A stretch of 64,000 nt of DNA from positions 1 through 64,000 of the forward strand of contig CAKZFX010000006.1 in assembly GCA_936908745.1 (NCBI GenBank), given 5' to 3'. The notes under the pieces are model-generated. The model did no database searches. It was not told the origin of the DNA and worked only from the letters and a program-made list of their open reading frames with translations. The position numbers and the translations under genes were made by a program. Below are positions 7,662 to 17,200 of the stretch, in pieces. Each line of letters opens with the position of its first letter. The stretch's first letter is position 1. The stretch is from an uncultured Chitinophagaceae bacterium. Lineage in GTDB: Bacteria; Bacteroidota; Bacteroidia; Chitinophagales; Chitinophagaceae.

Positions 7662-9395
7662 TTATTCGCTTTTATCCGCATTTTTAATAATAAACTTACG
7701 CAGGAAGTTAAGCGCATTGGCTGCCGTCATTTCAATATTACGGCGCCGGTCAAACCGCAGGTGTAATTGAAGTGTTTCCACTTTATCTTTTGTAGCGGCC
7801 GCCAGCCATACGGTGCCCACCGGCTTTTCATCCGACCCGCCACCCGGCCCCATGATGCCGGAAGTGGCAAGGGCAAAATCGACATTCAATGTTTTCAATG
7901 TGCCGCTGACCATTTCTCTGACGGTCTCTTCGCTTACGGCGCCGACAGTTTGCAAGGTTTCCTGTTTTACACCCAATACGTTTTCTTTTATTTCATTGGC
8001 ATAGCTAACAACAGAACCTTTATAGTAAGCCGACGATCCGGCAATACTTGTGATCAGGTGCGCAATATAACCACCTGTGCAACTTTCGGCCGTGCCCATT
8101 GTTTTGCCACTTGCTTTCAGCAATTCACCAATTACCACTTCCAGTCCTTCGTCTTTATTGGTAACAAGATATTCGCTTACGAGTTGTTGCAATTTTTCAA
8201 AATAAGGTTCAAGTTCCTGTTCTGTTTCCAGTGGGTCGTCACCTTTGGAAGTCAGCCGCAGTTTCACCATGCCATAGCTTGGTAAATAAGCTAATTTGAT
8301 ATGTGAAGGCAAGGCCGGTTCAAAATTGATCAGCAGTTCAGCGATGGTTGATTCACCTGCACCGGCGGTAAATGCTGTGCGGTGTACAACCGCAGGCATC
8401 TTAAATGTTTTTAACAAACGGGGAATGACTTCATCAAGCATCAATCCTTTCATCTCGTGTGGAACGCCTGGGAGAGAGATCGCCACCCCAAACCCCTCCG
8501 AAGGAGGGGCCTTCGTTTCCGAAAGATCAGAATACCTTTCTTTGAGGCAAGAAAGTATTTTATTGATTACAGTATCAGTATCGTGTAGAACTTCAGCATT
8601 TGTAAACCGGATGACTTTAAAACCGAGTTTGTTCAATTCTTTGGTTCTTTCTTCGTCGCTGATGATATGATCTGGCAACTGGTGATGAAATCCGTCTATC
8701 TCAATAATAAGTTGTAAAGAAAGGCAAACGAAATCCGCAATGAAATTGGAAATGATATGCTGTCTTCTGAATTTAAAGCCAGCCATTTTTTTGCCTCTCA
8801 AAATCTGCCACATTGCGTTTTCCGCTTCTGTGGGATTGCTGCGATGTTCTATCATGAAATTTTTCAGCAAACCGTAAGTAAAAGGATCGGCAGTTACATA
8901 ACCGTAAGATTTCTTCTTACGCTCAGAGTCTGAAGTCCCCCCTGGGGGATTAGGGGCTTCAAACCACATCCCCGGCGCTGTTCCTCTTTTATTAAACAAT
9001 ACCGTACATACATCCGGCACTTCCGCTTGTTTCAGGTTGCGCTCCAGTATCGGGCCGGGACGGCGATAGATCTTTTCAAAAAGATATTTTACATGCGCCA
9101 GGACTTCCTCATTTACAACCAGCTTGCCACCAAAATATTTACATAGTAAAGGTTTTGTAATATCATCCGCAGTAGGGCCGAGGCCGCCTGTTATAATAAT
9201 GATCTGTGATTCTTTTCTTTCTTCATCCAATGCCTTCCATATATCATCATAGACATCGCCGACGGCAATTCTCCGGCGCACCCATACACCGATTTTGTTT
9301 AACTCCTGTGCAATAAAAGCTGAATTGGTATCAATCGTCTGGCCGATCAGTAGCTCGTCGCCGATAGTGATAATAGAAGCGTTAATGGATTTCAA
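7662..9395 (-). CDS. cinA: CinA family protein with an inserted DUF559 domain
   Basis: A competence/damage-inducible protein of the CinA family, 577 residues against about 415-425 usually. The N-terminal MoaB-like domain (ITIGDELLIGQT, GGLGPTADD) acts on nucleotide-type substrates in the family. The C-terminal amidohydrolase domain (GTAESCTGGYIAHLIT, LATSGIMGPGGG) corresponds to NMN deamidase. About 156 extra residues (147-302) sit between GTAPGMWFE and ISLPGVPHEM, which are adjacent in ordinary CinA. They form a complete DUF559 endonuclease-like domain, and the frame stays open through both joints. The start is TTG, 12 bases after the Uma2 gene stop, and MKSINASIITIGDE fits the family N-terminus. 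Confidence 0.92.
   Translation of the reverse strand: MKSINASIITIGDELLIGQTIDTNSAFIAQELNKIGVWVRRRIAVGDVYDDIWKALDEERKESQIIIITGGLGPTADDITKPLLCKYFGGKLVVNEEVLAHVKYLFEKIYRRPGPILERNLKQAEVPDVCTVLFNKRGTAPGMWFEAPNPPGGTSDSERKKKSYGYVTADPFTYGLLKNFMIEHRSNPTEAENAMWQILRGKKMAGFKFRRQHIISNFIADFVCLSLQLIIEIDGFHHQLPDHIISDEERTKELNKLGFKVIRFTNAEVLHDTDTVINKILSCLKERYSDLSETKAPPSEGFGVAISLPGVPHEMKGLMLDEVIPRLLKTFKMPAVVHRTAFTAGAGESTIAELLINFEPALPSHIKLAYLPSYGMVKLRLTSKGDDPLETEQELEPYFEKLQQLVSEYLVTNKDEGLEVVIGELLKASGKTMGTAESCTGGYIAHLITSIAGSSAYYKGSVVSYANEIKENVLGVKQETLQTVGAVSEETVREMVSGTLKTLNVDFALATSGIMGPGGGSDEKPVGTVWLAAATKDKVETLQLHLRFDRRRNIEMTAANALNFLRKFIIKNADKSE
8490..8957 (-). mobile_element. In-frame DUF559 (Vsr-like endonuclease) cassette inside cinA
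   Basis: The insert encodes NPTEAENAMWQILRGKK, FKFRRQHIISNFIADFVC and LIIEIDGFHHQ, which are the DUF559/PF04480 core with a Glu...Asp...Glu-x-Asp arrangement like very-short-patch-repair nucleases. Both ends carry G/C-rich hairpins: CCCCTCC-GAA-GGAGGGG at the low-coordinate end, and CCCCC-T-GGGGG near the other end beside ATTAGGGGC. A third hairpin (CGTAAGA...TCTTACG) lies just inside the high-coordinate end. The flanking CinA halves are intact, so the cassette behaves like a mobile in-frame insert. Exact ends are estimated from the family boundary, within roughly 10 bases. Confidence 0.75.
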
Positions 9396-9406
9396 GTGAA
9401 ATAAGA

Positions 9407-9994
9407 TTAGAGGGTTGTACCGTCGTATAGTTCGTTAATGGAAAGATTAAATTGAATAGTTTGAATAACTAATTCCGCTGCTGTTTCGTCCAGTTCTTCA
9501 AACTTCCATGCGCCATCGGGTTGCTGGCGGCTGATCGTGATATGTCTTTTTTTTGAATCAATCATAATGTATTCTTTCAGAGAAGGGATCAGTTTGTAAA
9601 AGAAGAATTTTCTCCCTTTATCTGCGCCCATCGTGGAAGGTGATAGTATTTCAAAAATCACGGAGGGATTGGTCAGCGTATCAAACTTATTATTTTCCAG
9701 CTCCCGCTTGCCGCAAACAATACTGACATCGGGATACATATAATTTTCACGACCGGGTGTGCTGACTCTCATGTGTGAGGGTAATACCTCGCATTCTTTT
9801 CCTTTCAGATGACTGTAAAGTATGCCAATGAGATTTCTGTTCAATACATTGTGCTCTGTGCTGGCTCCGGACATAGCCAGCACAAGTCCATCATAATACT
9901 CATTTCTCTCTTCTGCGGCACTATCCATTTCCAAATACTCATCGGGAGAAATGAAATTATATCGTACCGCCGCCTCTTTAACCTTATTTTCCAT
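9407..9994 (-). CDS. Uma2 family endonuclease
   Basis: A 195-residue protein of the Uma2/DUF820 family, which has a PD-(D/E)xK nuclease-type fold. Recognisable parts are the N-terminal ISPDEYLEMD, the HNVLNRNLIGILYSHLKG helix, the acidic core PDVSIVCG, the VIFEILSPST strand and KLIPSLKEYIMIDSKKRHI. These supply the expected Asp, Glu and Lys. The family is common in cyanobacteria and Bacteroidota, and its biological role is unsettled. It lies 12 bases upstream of cinA in the same direction, so the two are probably co-transcribed. Confidence 0.85.
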   Translation of the reverse strand: MENKVKEAAVRYNFISPDEYLEMDSAAEERNEYYDGLVLAMSGASTEHNVLNRNLIGILYSHLKGKECEVLPSHMRVSTPGRENYMYPDVSIVCGKRELENNKFDTLTNPSVIFEILSPSTMGADKGRKFFFYKLIPSLKEYIMIDSKKRHITISRQQPDGAWKFEELDETAAELVIQTIQFNLSINELYDGTTL

Positions 9995-10026
9995 ATTTCA
10001 AATTTAATTCTTTTTATTTTCATGGT

Positions 10027-11454
10027 ATGACTTATAAGACGATACGATCTTTACTGCTTTTTATTTGTGTGTTGCTAACACAAATCGCCGTTGCACAAAC
10101 AGTTTCGCAGCGATTGCAAAAGGCATTTTCGGCTTTTGAAAATGATGAGCAGTTAAAACATGCCATGAGTTCTCTGTATGTGATTGATGCTAAAACAGGG
10201 CAGGTGGTTTTTGACAAAAATTCACAAGTAGGTTTAGCACCTGCCTCCACGCAAAAGATCATCACCAGCGTGACAGCATTTGAAATACTGGGAAAAGATT
10301 TCCGGTATAAAACCGATTTTTCGATATCGGAAAACCTGCATCCTGACGGTGATAATAAAGCCATTTTTATTGAGCCTTCACTTGATCCAACTTTTGGAAG
10401 CTGGCGTTATACTTCGACAACGGACACAAAGATTTTTGAGAATGTGTTTAAAGCGATAAAGAATAAAAAAGGAGTAGAAGGCATTTATCTTTCGGTCAAC
10501 AATAAACCGGCTGATATACCTGATGGCTGGATATGGCAGGACATTGGCAATTACTATGGCGCTTCACCCGGCAATTTTATCTGGCGGGAAAACCAGTTTG
10601 ATGTGTCGTTCAAAACAGGTGCGCCCAAAAGCCAATCCACCATTGTGCAGACAAACCCTGCTTATATATCCACAATCATCAATAACAACGTGCTGGCTGG
10701 CGAACAAGGTTCAGGCGACAATGCTTACGCCTATTTACCAATTGGAAATGATACTATGCTGATCAAAGGGACTGTGCCGCCCAACCGAAGCAGCTTTTCC
10801 ATATCAGTGGCAATGGTAAAGCCGGCAAACGTTTTTCTGTCGGCATTTACTAACTATGTATCAAGCCCGGAACGGGCCACACCAGTAAAGATCAGCCGTG
10901 CAATGACAACACCGGACGATCTGGCGGATGTATTGAAATACTCTTCTGGTCCTTCCAAAAAAGAGCTTGTTTATTCGCATTATTCACCGTCGCTGGATTC
11001 TATTGTTTACTGGTTTAATAAAAAGAGTATTAATCTCTATGGAGAGACCTTGCTGAAAACAATGGCGTTGGAAAAGACAAAAGTACCGGCAACCGACAGC
11101 GGCGTAACTGTTGTTAAAAAATTCTGGAAGGAAAAAGGATTAGATGATGATGAGCTGAATATCCGGGATGGTTCAGGGCTTTCGCCGCTCAACCGTGTTA
11201 CCACGCATGCACAGGTGGAAATATTGAAATACGCCAAATCAAAAAGCTGGTTCCCGTTTTTCCTGCAATCACTCCCTGACTATAATGGTATGACGATGAA
11301 AAGCGGCACCATCAGCGATGTAAAAGGTTTTTGTGGTTATCACAAGGCAAAAGATGGTAAAGAATACATTTTTTCTTTTTTGGTCAATAATTACAGCGGC
11401 AAAACTTCTCCGTTGGTCGGGAAGATGTATAAGGTTTTAGACGAACTAAAGTGA
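10027..11454 (+). CDS. dacB: D-alanyl-D-alanine carboxypeptidase/endopeptidase (PBP4, S13)
   Basis: A periplasmic penicillin-binding protein of 475 residues that trims or cleaves peptidoglycan cross-links. The signal peptide ends near AVAQ (residue 24). The nucleophile motif SxxK is Ser74-Thr-Gln-Lys77 (APASTQKI). The SxN region is RDGSGLSPLNR and the KTG-type motif is MKSGTIS, all in S13 order. The stop codon TGA is itself the first bases of a heptameric repeat (TGAGTCGG). It is divergent from the Uma2-cinA pair, with only about 30 bases between the starts. Confidence 0.92.
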   Translation: MTYKTIRSLLLFICVLLTQIAVAQTVSQRLQKAFSAFENDEQLKHAMSSLYVIDAKTGQVVFDKNSQVGLAPASTQKIITSVTAFEILGKDFRYKTDFSISENLHPDGDNKAIFIEPSLDPTFGSWRYTSTTDTKIFENVFKAIKNKKGVEGIYLSVNNKPADIPDGWIWQDIGNYYGASPGNFIWRENQFDVSFKTGAPKSQSTIVQTNPAYISTIINNNVLAGEQGSGDNAYAYLPIGNDTMLIKGTVPPNRSSFSISVAMVKPANVFLSAFTNYVSSPERATPVKISRAMTTPDDLADVLKYSSGPSKKELVYSHYSPSLDSIVYWFNKKSINLYGETLLKTMALEKTKVPATDSGVTVVKKFWKEKGLDDDELNIRDGSGLSPLNRVTTHAQVEILKYAKSKSWFPFFLQSLPDYNGMTMKSGTISDVKGFCGYHKAKDGKEYIFSFLVNNYSGKTSPLVGKMYKVLDELK

Positions 11455-11536
11455 GTCGGGAGTCAAGAGTCAATAGTCCTGAGTGGGGAAGCGAGCAGCT
11501 AACAGCGAGAGGCGAGTAGCCAGAAGTAAGCAGCGT
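11453..11536. repeat. Heptamer repeat, left flank of the DUF6526 gene
   Basis: Twelve 7-base units run from the stop of dacB. First come GAGTC-type units (GAGTCGG, GAGTCAA, GAGTCAA, TAGTCCT), then GCGAG-type units (GAAGCGA, GCAGCTA, ACAGCGA, GAGGCGA, GTAGCCA). The same two-part order recurs on the other side of the next gene. Confidence 0.85.
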
Positions 11537-11570
11537 TAATATAAAGAATCTTGTACCTTAGGACAGCAAC

Positions 11571-11598
11571 GATAAACCATAAACCAAAAACGATAAAC
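11571..11598. repeat. Short heptamer repeat (GATAAAC family)
   Basis: Four exact-length units GATAAAC, CATAAAC, CAAAAAC and GATAAAC lie directly before the start codon of the following gene, in its untranslated leader. A possible weak promoter box (TACCTTAG) lies just upstream at 11554-11561. Confidence 0.7.
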
Positions 11599-11603
11599 TA
11601 CAA

Positions 11604-12032
11604 ATGTCACAAAACTATAAAAACCACACCCGCCTTGTCGCCGGCTACCACGGCCTGACCGGCTTATTTTTACTCGGATTTTTAATCGGAAGCATTATCA
11701 CATTTGTTCATGCACATGATAAGGTGGTGAAACATGCAGCCATGATCATGATCGTTGGTGCAGCCGGATTATTTGGTCTTTTCTGGTATGCAAGACGATT
11801 TGCACTCGTGGCGCAGGACAGGGCAATCCGTGCAGAAGAGAACTTCCGTCATTATATATTGACAGGAAAACCATTCGACAAACAACTAAGAATGGGGCAG
11901 ATCATAGCACTTCGTTTTGCAAGTGATGAAGAAATGCCAGCCTTAGCCAAAAGGGCAGTGGACGAGAAACTTTCATCGAAACAAATAAAAGAAGCCATTC
12001 AGAACTGGAGAGCGGATTACTATAGAGTATAG
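11604..12032 (+). CDS. DUF6526 family membrane protein
   Basis: A 142-residue protein with two adjacent membrane segments (LTGLFLLGFLIGSIITFVHA and AAMIMIVGAAGLFGLFWYA, about residues 18-38 and 50-68). A conserved cytosolic tail follows, with FRHYILTGKP, LRMGQIIALRFASDEEMPAL and KEAIQNWRADYYRV. This matches the DUF6526 proteins of Bacteroidota, whose function is unknown. Its stop TAG coincides with the first heptamer of the downstream repeat, and the gene is framed by two direct copies of that repeat. Confidence 0.8.
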   Translation: MSQNYKNHTRLVAGYHGLTGLFLLGFLIGSIITFVHAHDKVVKHAAMIMIVGAAGLFGLFWYARRFALVAQDRAIRAEENFRHYILTGKPFDKQLRMGQIIALRFASDEEMPALAKRAVDEKLSSKQIKEAIQNWRADYYRV

Positions 12033-12143
12033 AGTCGGGAGTCAAGAGTAAGGAGTCTTTAGTAGAGAAGCGAGTAGCCAATAGCAAGAAGCGAGCAGCT
12101 CATAGCGAGAAGCGAATGGCGAGTAGCTAACAGCGAGCAGCCT
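12032..12143. repeat. Heptamer repeat, right flank of the DUF6526 gene
   Basis: About sixteen 7-base units fill the whole gap between the stop of the DUF6526 gene and the stop of the convergent protease gene. GAGTC units come first (GAGTCGG, GAGTCAA, GAGTAAG, GAGTCTT), then GCGAG units (GAAGCGA, GTAGCCA, GCAGCTC, GAAGCGA). Order and orientation are the same as in the left flank, 579 bases away. Confidence 0.85.
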
Positions 12144-12145
12144 CT

Positions 12146-13180
12146 CTAAAATCCAAACTGGCCGAAGAAACTCAAATCCATATTCAATAGCCATGGCGAA
12201 GCGAAAGCGGCGGCGCAAATTACAAGGATCAATAATTTACCGGCGGGTGAAACGTCCTGTATCAAATGACGATGCAGCAGGCTTTGTACCATGGTCATTA
12301 TCTTTTCTTCTTTTTCATCATAACCGGCAGCAGGGTCAGGGTCAACGTCTTTAAAAGCGGACTGTTCTTCGATCAGTATTTTGCGGATATGCCAGTAATC
12401 TTTATCAGGCAACTCTTCATAGCTCACATCGGCATTGATTCCTTCGTTTTCTACCCGTTTTTCAATCGGTTTATACTTTGAATCTGATTGCAAACGCATT
12501 AACATCATTAAAGGGAAAAGGAATAAAATGAAATAGAAAGGATGGCCGGATGAACTGTATAAACGCCATGCCACCCAGATCAATAAACCGGCAGAAATGA
12601 CAACAAATATCTTGCTGATCCAGCCTTCTTCATCCAGGAAAACACGGTTGAGCAACTGCCCGCCATCCAGTGGATAAACCGGCAGCAGGTTGATAAGGTT
12701 TAAAAACATAAACAATAAACCAACCGTGTTCAGCGATACGGGTCCGATATATATCGAAGGATTATTTTCCCATAATAAATAACAGGCAATACCGATCAGG
12801 ATACCCGGTAAAGGCCCGGCTAATAAAATAATCGCTGATTCTTTTTGTGAAACCTCTCTTTTGCTGCCCGACACATAAGCGCCTAACAAGGGAATGAAAA
12901 AAATGCCGAGGTCTTTGTAGCGAAACATTTTCATGGCAAAAAAATGTCCCAGTTCATGGATCACCACAATGCCCGTAATGATCAGCAGCATTACAAAGCT
13001 GTGGAAAATATAGTAACCTAAAATAAGATACAAGGCAAGACTGACAAATGAACGCAACCATACATTCGTCTGCGCTTCTTCTTGTTTCTGGAATTTGGGC
13101 GGGTAAACGATCTCCGCTTCAGCCGGAGTTACCTCATCACCCGGTATATTATTCCAATCCTGCTCTTGTTGCTGTTCCAT
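12146..13180 (-). CDS. Site-2 protease family (M50) metallopeptidase
   Basis: An integral-membrane zinc protease of 344 residues. The HExxH site is His75-Glu76-Leu-Gly-His79 within a membrane segment, and the third ligand region is LLPVYPLDGGQ with Asp172. Other hydrophobic segments surround these, and the N-terminus is acidic and cytosolic. A cytosolic insert of about 90 residues (KPIEKRVENEGINADVSYEE onward) precedes the last membrane helix. The family cleaves membrane-bound substrates; the target here is unknown. It is transcribed just downstream of the thioesterase gene. Confidence 0.88.
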   Translation of the reverse strand: MEQQQEQDWNNIPGDEVTPAEAEIVYPPKFQKQEEAQTNVWLRSFVSLALYLILGYYIFHSFVMLLIITGIVVIHELGHFFAMKMFRYKDLGIFFIPLLGAYVSGSKREVSQKESAIILLAGPLPGILIGIACYLLWENNPSIYIGPVSLNTVGLLFMFLNLINLLPVYPLDGGQLLNRVFLDEEGWISKIFVVISAGLLIWVAWRLYSSSGHPFYFILFLFPLMMLMRLQSDSKYKPIEKRVENEGINADVSYEELPDKDYWHIRKILIEEQSAFKDVDPDPAAGYDEKEEKIMTMVQSLLHRHLIQDVSPAGKLLILVICAAAFASPWLLNMDLSFFGQFGF

Positions 13181-13189
13181 TTATTAAAA

Positions 13190-13600
13190 TTAACTGAAAT
13201 AGGTTTGCAGTTTGCTGATCAGCGCTTCCGGCATTGTCGTTCGTTTCATCGTTTTTGCCTCCATAAAATAGAGGATGATCTTGCCTACGGCCAGCAGTTC
13301 TGCTTTTTCATTGTAAACTTCGTGGTGGAATTCCACTTTATGATGTACCGGCAACTCTTTTAACATGGTTTTGATCGTCAGCAAATCGTCGTACAAAGCC
13401 GGGCGCAGGTAACGGCAATGAACGTCCACCACGGGCATGATGACGCCCATTCTTTCCATATCCGCATAGGTAAAACCGAGCTGACGGATCGATTCTGCCC
13501 GCGCCGATTCAAAATAGGGGAAATAATTGCTATGATACACCACACCCATCTGGTCGGTTTCTGCATAGCGCACCCGTACTTGTGTTTCTGATACAAACAT
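13190..13600 (-). CDS. YbgC-type acyl-CoA thioesterase
   Basis: A single hot-dog-fold thioesterase of 136 residues. The family signature is RYAETDQMGVVYHSNYFPYFE near residues 10-30, where Asp in ETDQMGVVYH is the catalytic residue of the 4-hydroxybenzoyl-CoA thioesterase group. It probably hydrolyses an acyl-CoA. It overlaps nothing but is only 9 bases upstream of the site-2 protease gene, so the two are likely one transcript together with DoxX. Confidence 0.88.
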   Translation of the reverse strand: MFVSETQVRVRYAETDQMGVVYHSNYFPYFESARAESIRQLGFTYADMERMGVIMPVVDVHCRYLRPALYDDLLTIKTMLKELPVHHKVEFHHEVYNEKAELLAVGKIILYFMEAKTMKRTTMPEALISKLQTYFS

Positions 13601-13623
13601 ATTGGTAAGATACTACCGTTTGA

Positions 13624-14031
13624 CTATTTACCGATCAGGCGGTCCATACTGTATTTGCCCGGCCCTGCAAATAACAACGCCACAAATCCCATCAGGTACA
13701 GCATCGCATGTTCAGCCTCACCAAAAATATCGCCATTATGGGCTTTAAAAACCGCTACCGACATGGCAATGATCAATGGAATGGCCGCCAGTCTTGTCAT
13801 CAGGCCCATTACAATAAAAACGGCGCAAAACAGCTCTGCAAAAATCACAAGCGCCATAGATGTCGGGTGACCGATGCCAAACGGATCGGGAAAAGTGGAC
13901 GATTTGGCCGCAAAATTCATCATCTTCTGCACGCCATGTGGTATCATCAAACCACCTAAAGAAAGCCGTAATACTAATAAGGAAAAGGAAATCCCGGAAT
14001 CTGTGTACTTGCTGTTGAATAGTTTCTTCAT
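13624..14031 (-). CDS. DoxX family membrane protein
   Basis: A 135-residue inner-membrane protein with four hydrophobic helices and the family pattern LRLSLGGLMIPHGVQKM, then LVIFAELFCAVFIVMGLMTRLAAIPL and a closing MGFVALLFAGPGKYSMD. The start MKKLFNSKYTDSG is chosen because it gives the normal family N-terminus; a longer TTG-initiated frame upstream is less likely. DoxX-like proteins are thought to act in redox or envelope stress, but the role here is not defined. Confidence 0.87.
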   Translation of the reverse strand: MKKLFNSKYTDSGISFSLLVLRLSLGGLMIPHGVQKMMNFAAKSSTFPDPFGIGHPTSMALVIFAELFCAVFIVMGLMTRLAAIPLIIAMSVAVFKAHNGDIFGEAEHAMLYLMGFVALLFAGPGKYSMDRLIGK

Positions 14032-14126
14032 TTGAGTATTGAATTTAGCGACTGCAATATTAAGAAAAGGGCTGCTATGCGAATACAATCACCGAACAAA
14101 ATGTTAAAACAAATTCAGATACACAC

Positions 14127-14135
14127 TTATCCACA
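14127..14135 (+). other. Single DnaA-box-like nonamer
   Basis: TTATCCACA is an exact match to the classical DnaA box. It lies in the 210-base divergent gap between DoxX and the TPR gene. Only one box is present and there is no dnaA gene nearby, so an origin is not supported. Confidence 0.2.
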
Positions 14136-14240
14136 GGTGTTTGGAATGATGTTTGGTTCCCCTTGAAATAATTTGAATATTCGCAACGTTTAGGAAATTA
14201 TCCCGGTCTATACGGGAACAACGGTTAAAGTACAACCTTC

Positions 14241-17200
14241 ATGAAGAATCAACTTTTACTCGCTACTGTTACACTTTTGGGTGTGACGGCCTATTCTCAG
14301 TCCACAAAGTTCTATTCAGATCCGCAAACAAAGTTTAAAGAAGCCAAAGAATATTTTCAAAAAGACCAATACAGCCTGGCTTATCCTTTATTCAAGGAAC
14401 TGCAACAGGATGTACGGGAAACGGATCGTATCAACACGGCGATCACCGTGCAGGAAATTTCCTATTACAGCACTGTATGCGCCCTGAAACAAAATGAAGG
14501 TCGTGCAGAAGAACAGGCGCAGGCATACATTGACCTGGAGAAAAACACCGCCCGCATCCAGATGATGAGCTTTCACCTGGGCGAATACTACTATCGCAAA
14601 CAGGAATTTGCCAAAGCGGCACTGCAGTATGAACAGACCAATATCGTGAACCTCTCTAATAAAGAGATTTCCGATATGAAATTTCACCAGGGCTATGCTT
14701 ACTTTACGATGCAGCGTTTCAATGAAGCCAAACCCTTGTTCAATACCATCCGTTCGATGAAGGATGATCCGAACTACCTGGATGCAAACTACTACTATGG
14801 CTTCCTTGCGTTTCGTGACAAACAATACCGGGATGCGCTGGAAAGTTTCAAAGTGGTGGAAAATGAAAAAGACTATAATACGGTTGTTCCTTATTATATA
14901 GCGCAGATATATTATATACAGGGAAACAAAGAAGAAGCGATCGCCTATGTTCAGAATAAATTAAAATCCGGGGCGAATACACAATACTATGACCTCGAGT
15001 TGAAACAACTGATCGGCCATGCGCATTTTGAAAGAAAAGAATACGCTATGGCCCTGCCTTACCTCGAAGATTATGTAAACCGTTCTAAAAAAGTCAGGAG
15101 AGAAGACCTGTATGAACTCTCATACTCTTATTACCAGGGCAACCAGTTGACAAAAGCCATTGAAGGGTTTAAACAATTAAGCGGCAAAGAGGATTCATTG
15201 AGCCAGCACTCTATGTACTTATTGGGTGATGCTTACCTGAAAACAGGACAGAAATCAAATGCAAGAAATGCCTTCCTGTTTTGCGCTTCCAACAGCAGCA
15301 ATCCCACACAAAAAGAGATTTCAAAATACCAGTACGCTAAACTTTCCTATGAATTAGGCTACCAGGATGAAGCGTTGAACAGCCTGAGTTCTTTCCTGTC
15401 TGATTATCCTAACTCAACCTACAATGCGGAGGCAAAAGAACTATTGGTGTCGGCTTTGGCCAATACCAATAACTATAAAGATGCATTGGCCTTGCTGGAA
15501 TCGCTGAACAAGCCTTCGGAAAATGCGAAGCGTTTATATCCACGCATTTTATATGGTCGTGCAACGGAATATATCAACGACGGACGCCTCGCCGATGCGG
15601 ATGCTTTACTGGATAAAGCGTTGAAAGATCCAAACAATGCTTCGGTGTTGCCATTGGTCAACTATTGGAAAGGAGAGATTGCTTACCGCAATAACAACCT
15701 TGACAATGCGATCAAATATTACAATGCCTATGTAAGCGGTGGTTCACCGGCAAGCGGCGAAGCCAATGCCAATACGGTTCGTTATAACTTAGGGTATTGC
15801 TACCTGCGCAAAGAAAACTATGCAGCAGCATTAAGTTTTTTTGAACCATTGGGCAGAAACCCGGCTTTGAACTCTAACGAGCTGACACAGGATGCCTATA
15901 TCCGCACGGCTGATTGTTACTTCATGCAAAAAGAATATACAAAGGCCAAAGCAATGTATGATAATGTGATCAAATTCTCATGGCCTGAAGAGGACTATGC
16001 AACCTTCCAGAATGCGATGATCGCCGGTATTAAAAGTTCCAAAGACAAGATCAGCTTCCTGAACACGATGAACAGGAAATTCCCAACTTCTTCCTTGGTA
16101 ACGGATGCCAATATGGAGATTGCGAATACTTATATAGCGGATGAAAACTTCCGTGAAGCGATCCCTTATTTAAACAATGTATTAAAAGGCGATGGCAATG
16201 CCAACCTGAAGCCACAGGCCCATTTGAAACTGGGTATTGCCAATTACAACTTAAATAACAACACCGAAGCGTTGAAGCATTATAAAACGCTGGTGAATCA
16301 ATATCCAAACTCTCCGGAGGCGGAAGATGCGCTGGGTGATGTAAGGGCTATTTATATCGAAGATGGAAAACCGGGTGAATATGCCGACTTTATGCGCCAG
16401 GCTGGCCGCCCCATCAGTGTGAATACGGAAGATTCATTAACGTATTATACAGCAGAATCACAATACCAGAACGGCAATGTAAATGCAGCCTTGACAGCCT
16501 TTGGCACTTACCTGCAACGATTCCCTGATGGAGCTTATTCATTGGATGCGAATTTTTATCGTGCAGAGATCTATAACAACAAAAAAGACTGGAACAATGC
16601 GCTGGCCGGTTATTCTATGGTAGCTGATAAAGCGCCGAATAAATATGCCGAAAAAGCAACATTGGAAGCGGCCCGTATCAACTTCTTTGAAGTAAAAAAT
16701 TATACAAAAGCGGAAGCTTATTTTGGACAGTTGAAGCAACTGACTGGCAGCCAAGAAAACAAACTGGAAGCGATGCGTGGTTTACTGCGTTCACAATACC
16801 AGCTCCAGAAATGGAGAGAAGCGGTTGACAATGCCAAAGAACTGACAGCCGCCAAAGGAAGCAGTACCGATGACAAAGCATTGGCCAATATGGCCATTGG
16901 CAAATCATATCAAGTAGAAGGTCAGCATGACCAGGCAATTGCCAACTACAAAACAGTGATTACGCTGAACAAAGCAGCGCTGGCAGCCGAAGCGAGGTAT
17001 GAGATTGCGAATAGCTGGTTTACGTTGAACAAACTGGCGGATGCGGAAAAAGCAGCTTTTGAAACGATCAACAAATCAGGTTCGTATGAATACTGGGTTA
17101 CAAAATCCTATATTCTCTTAGGCGATATTTATTTCAAACAAAAAGATTATTTCAACGCCAAAGCCACTTTCCAGAGCATTGTTGACAACAGTATTAACAC

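Noticed and set aside
8490..8957. Intein in CinA
   Set aside because: No splicing-block residues (Cys/Ser start, His-Asn end) are visible at the joints, and the inserted domain is a DUF559 fold, not a Hint fold.
12032..12143. CRISPR array
   Set aside because: The repeats are contiguous degenerate 7-base units with no spacers, and no cas gene is in the window.
14089..14240. Replication origin
   Set aside because: Only one exact DnaA box is present, with no cluster of boxes and no dnaA or other origin-linked gene nearby.
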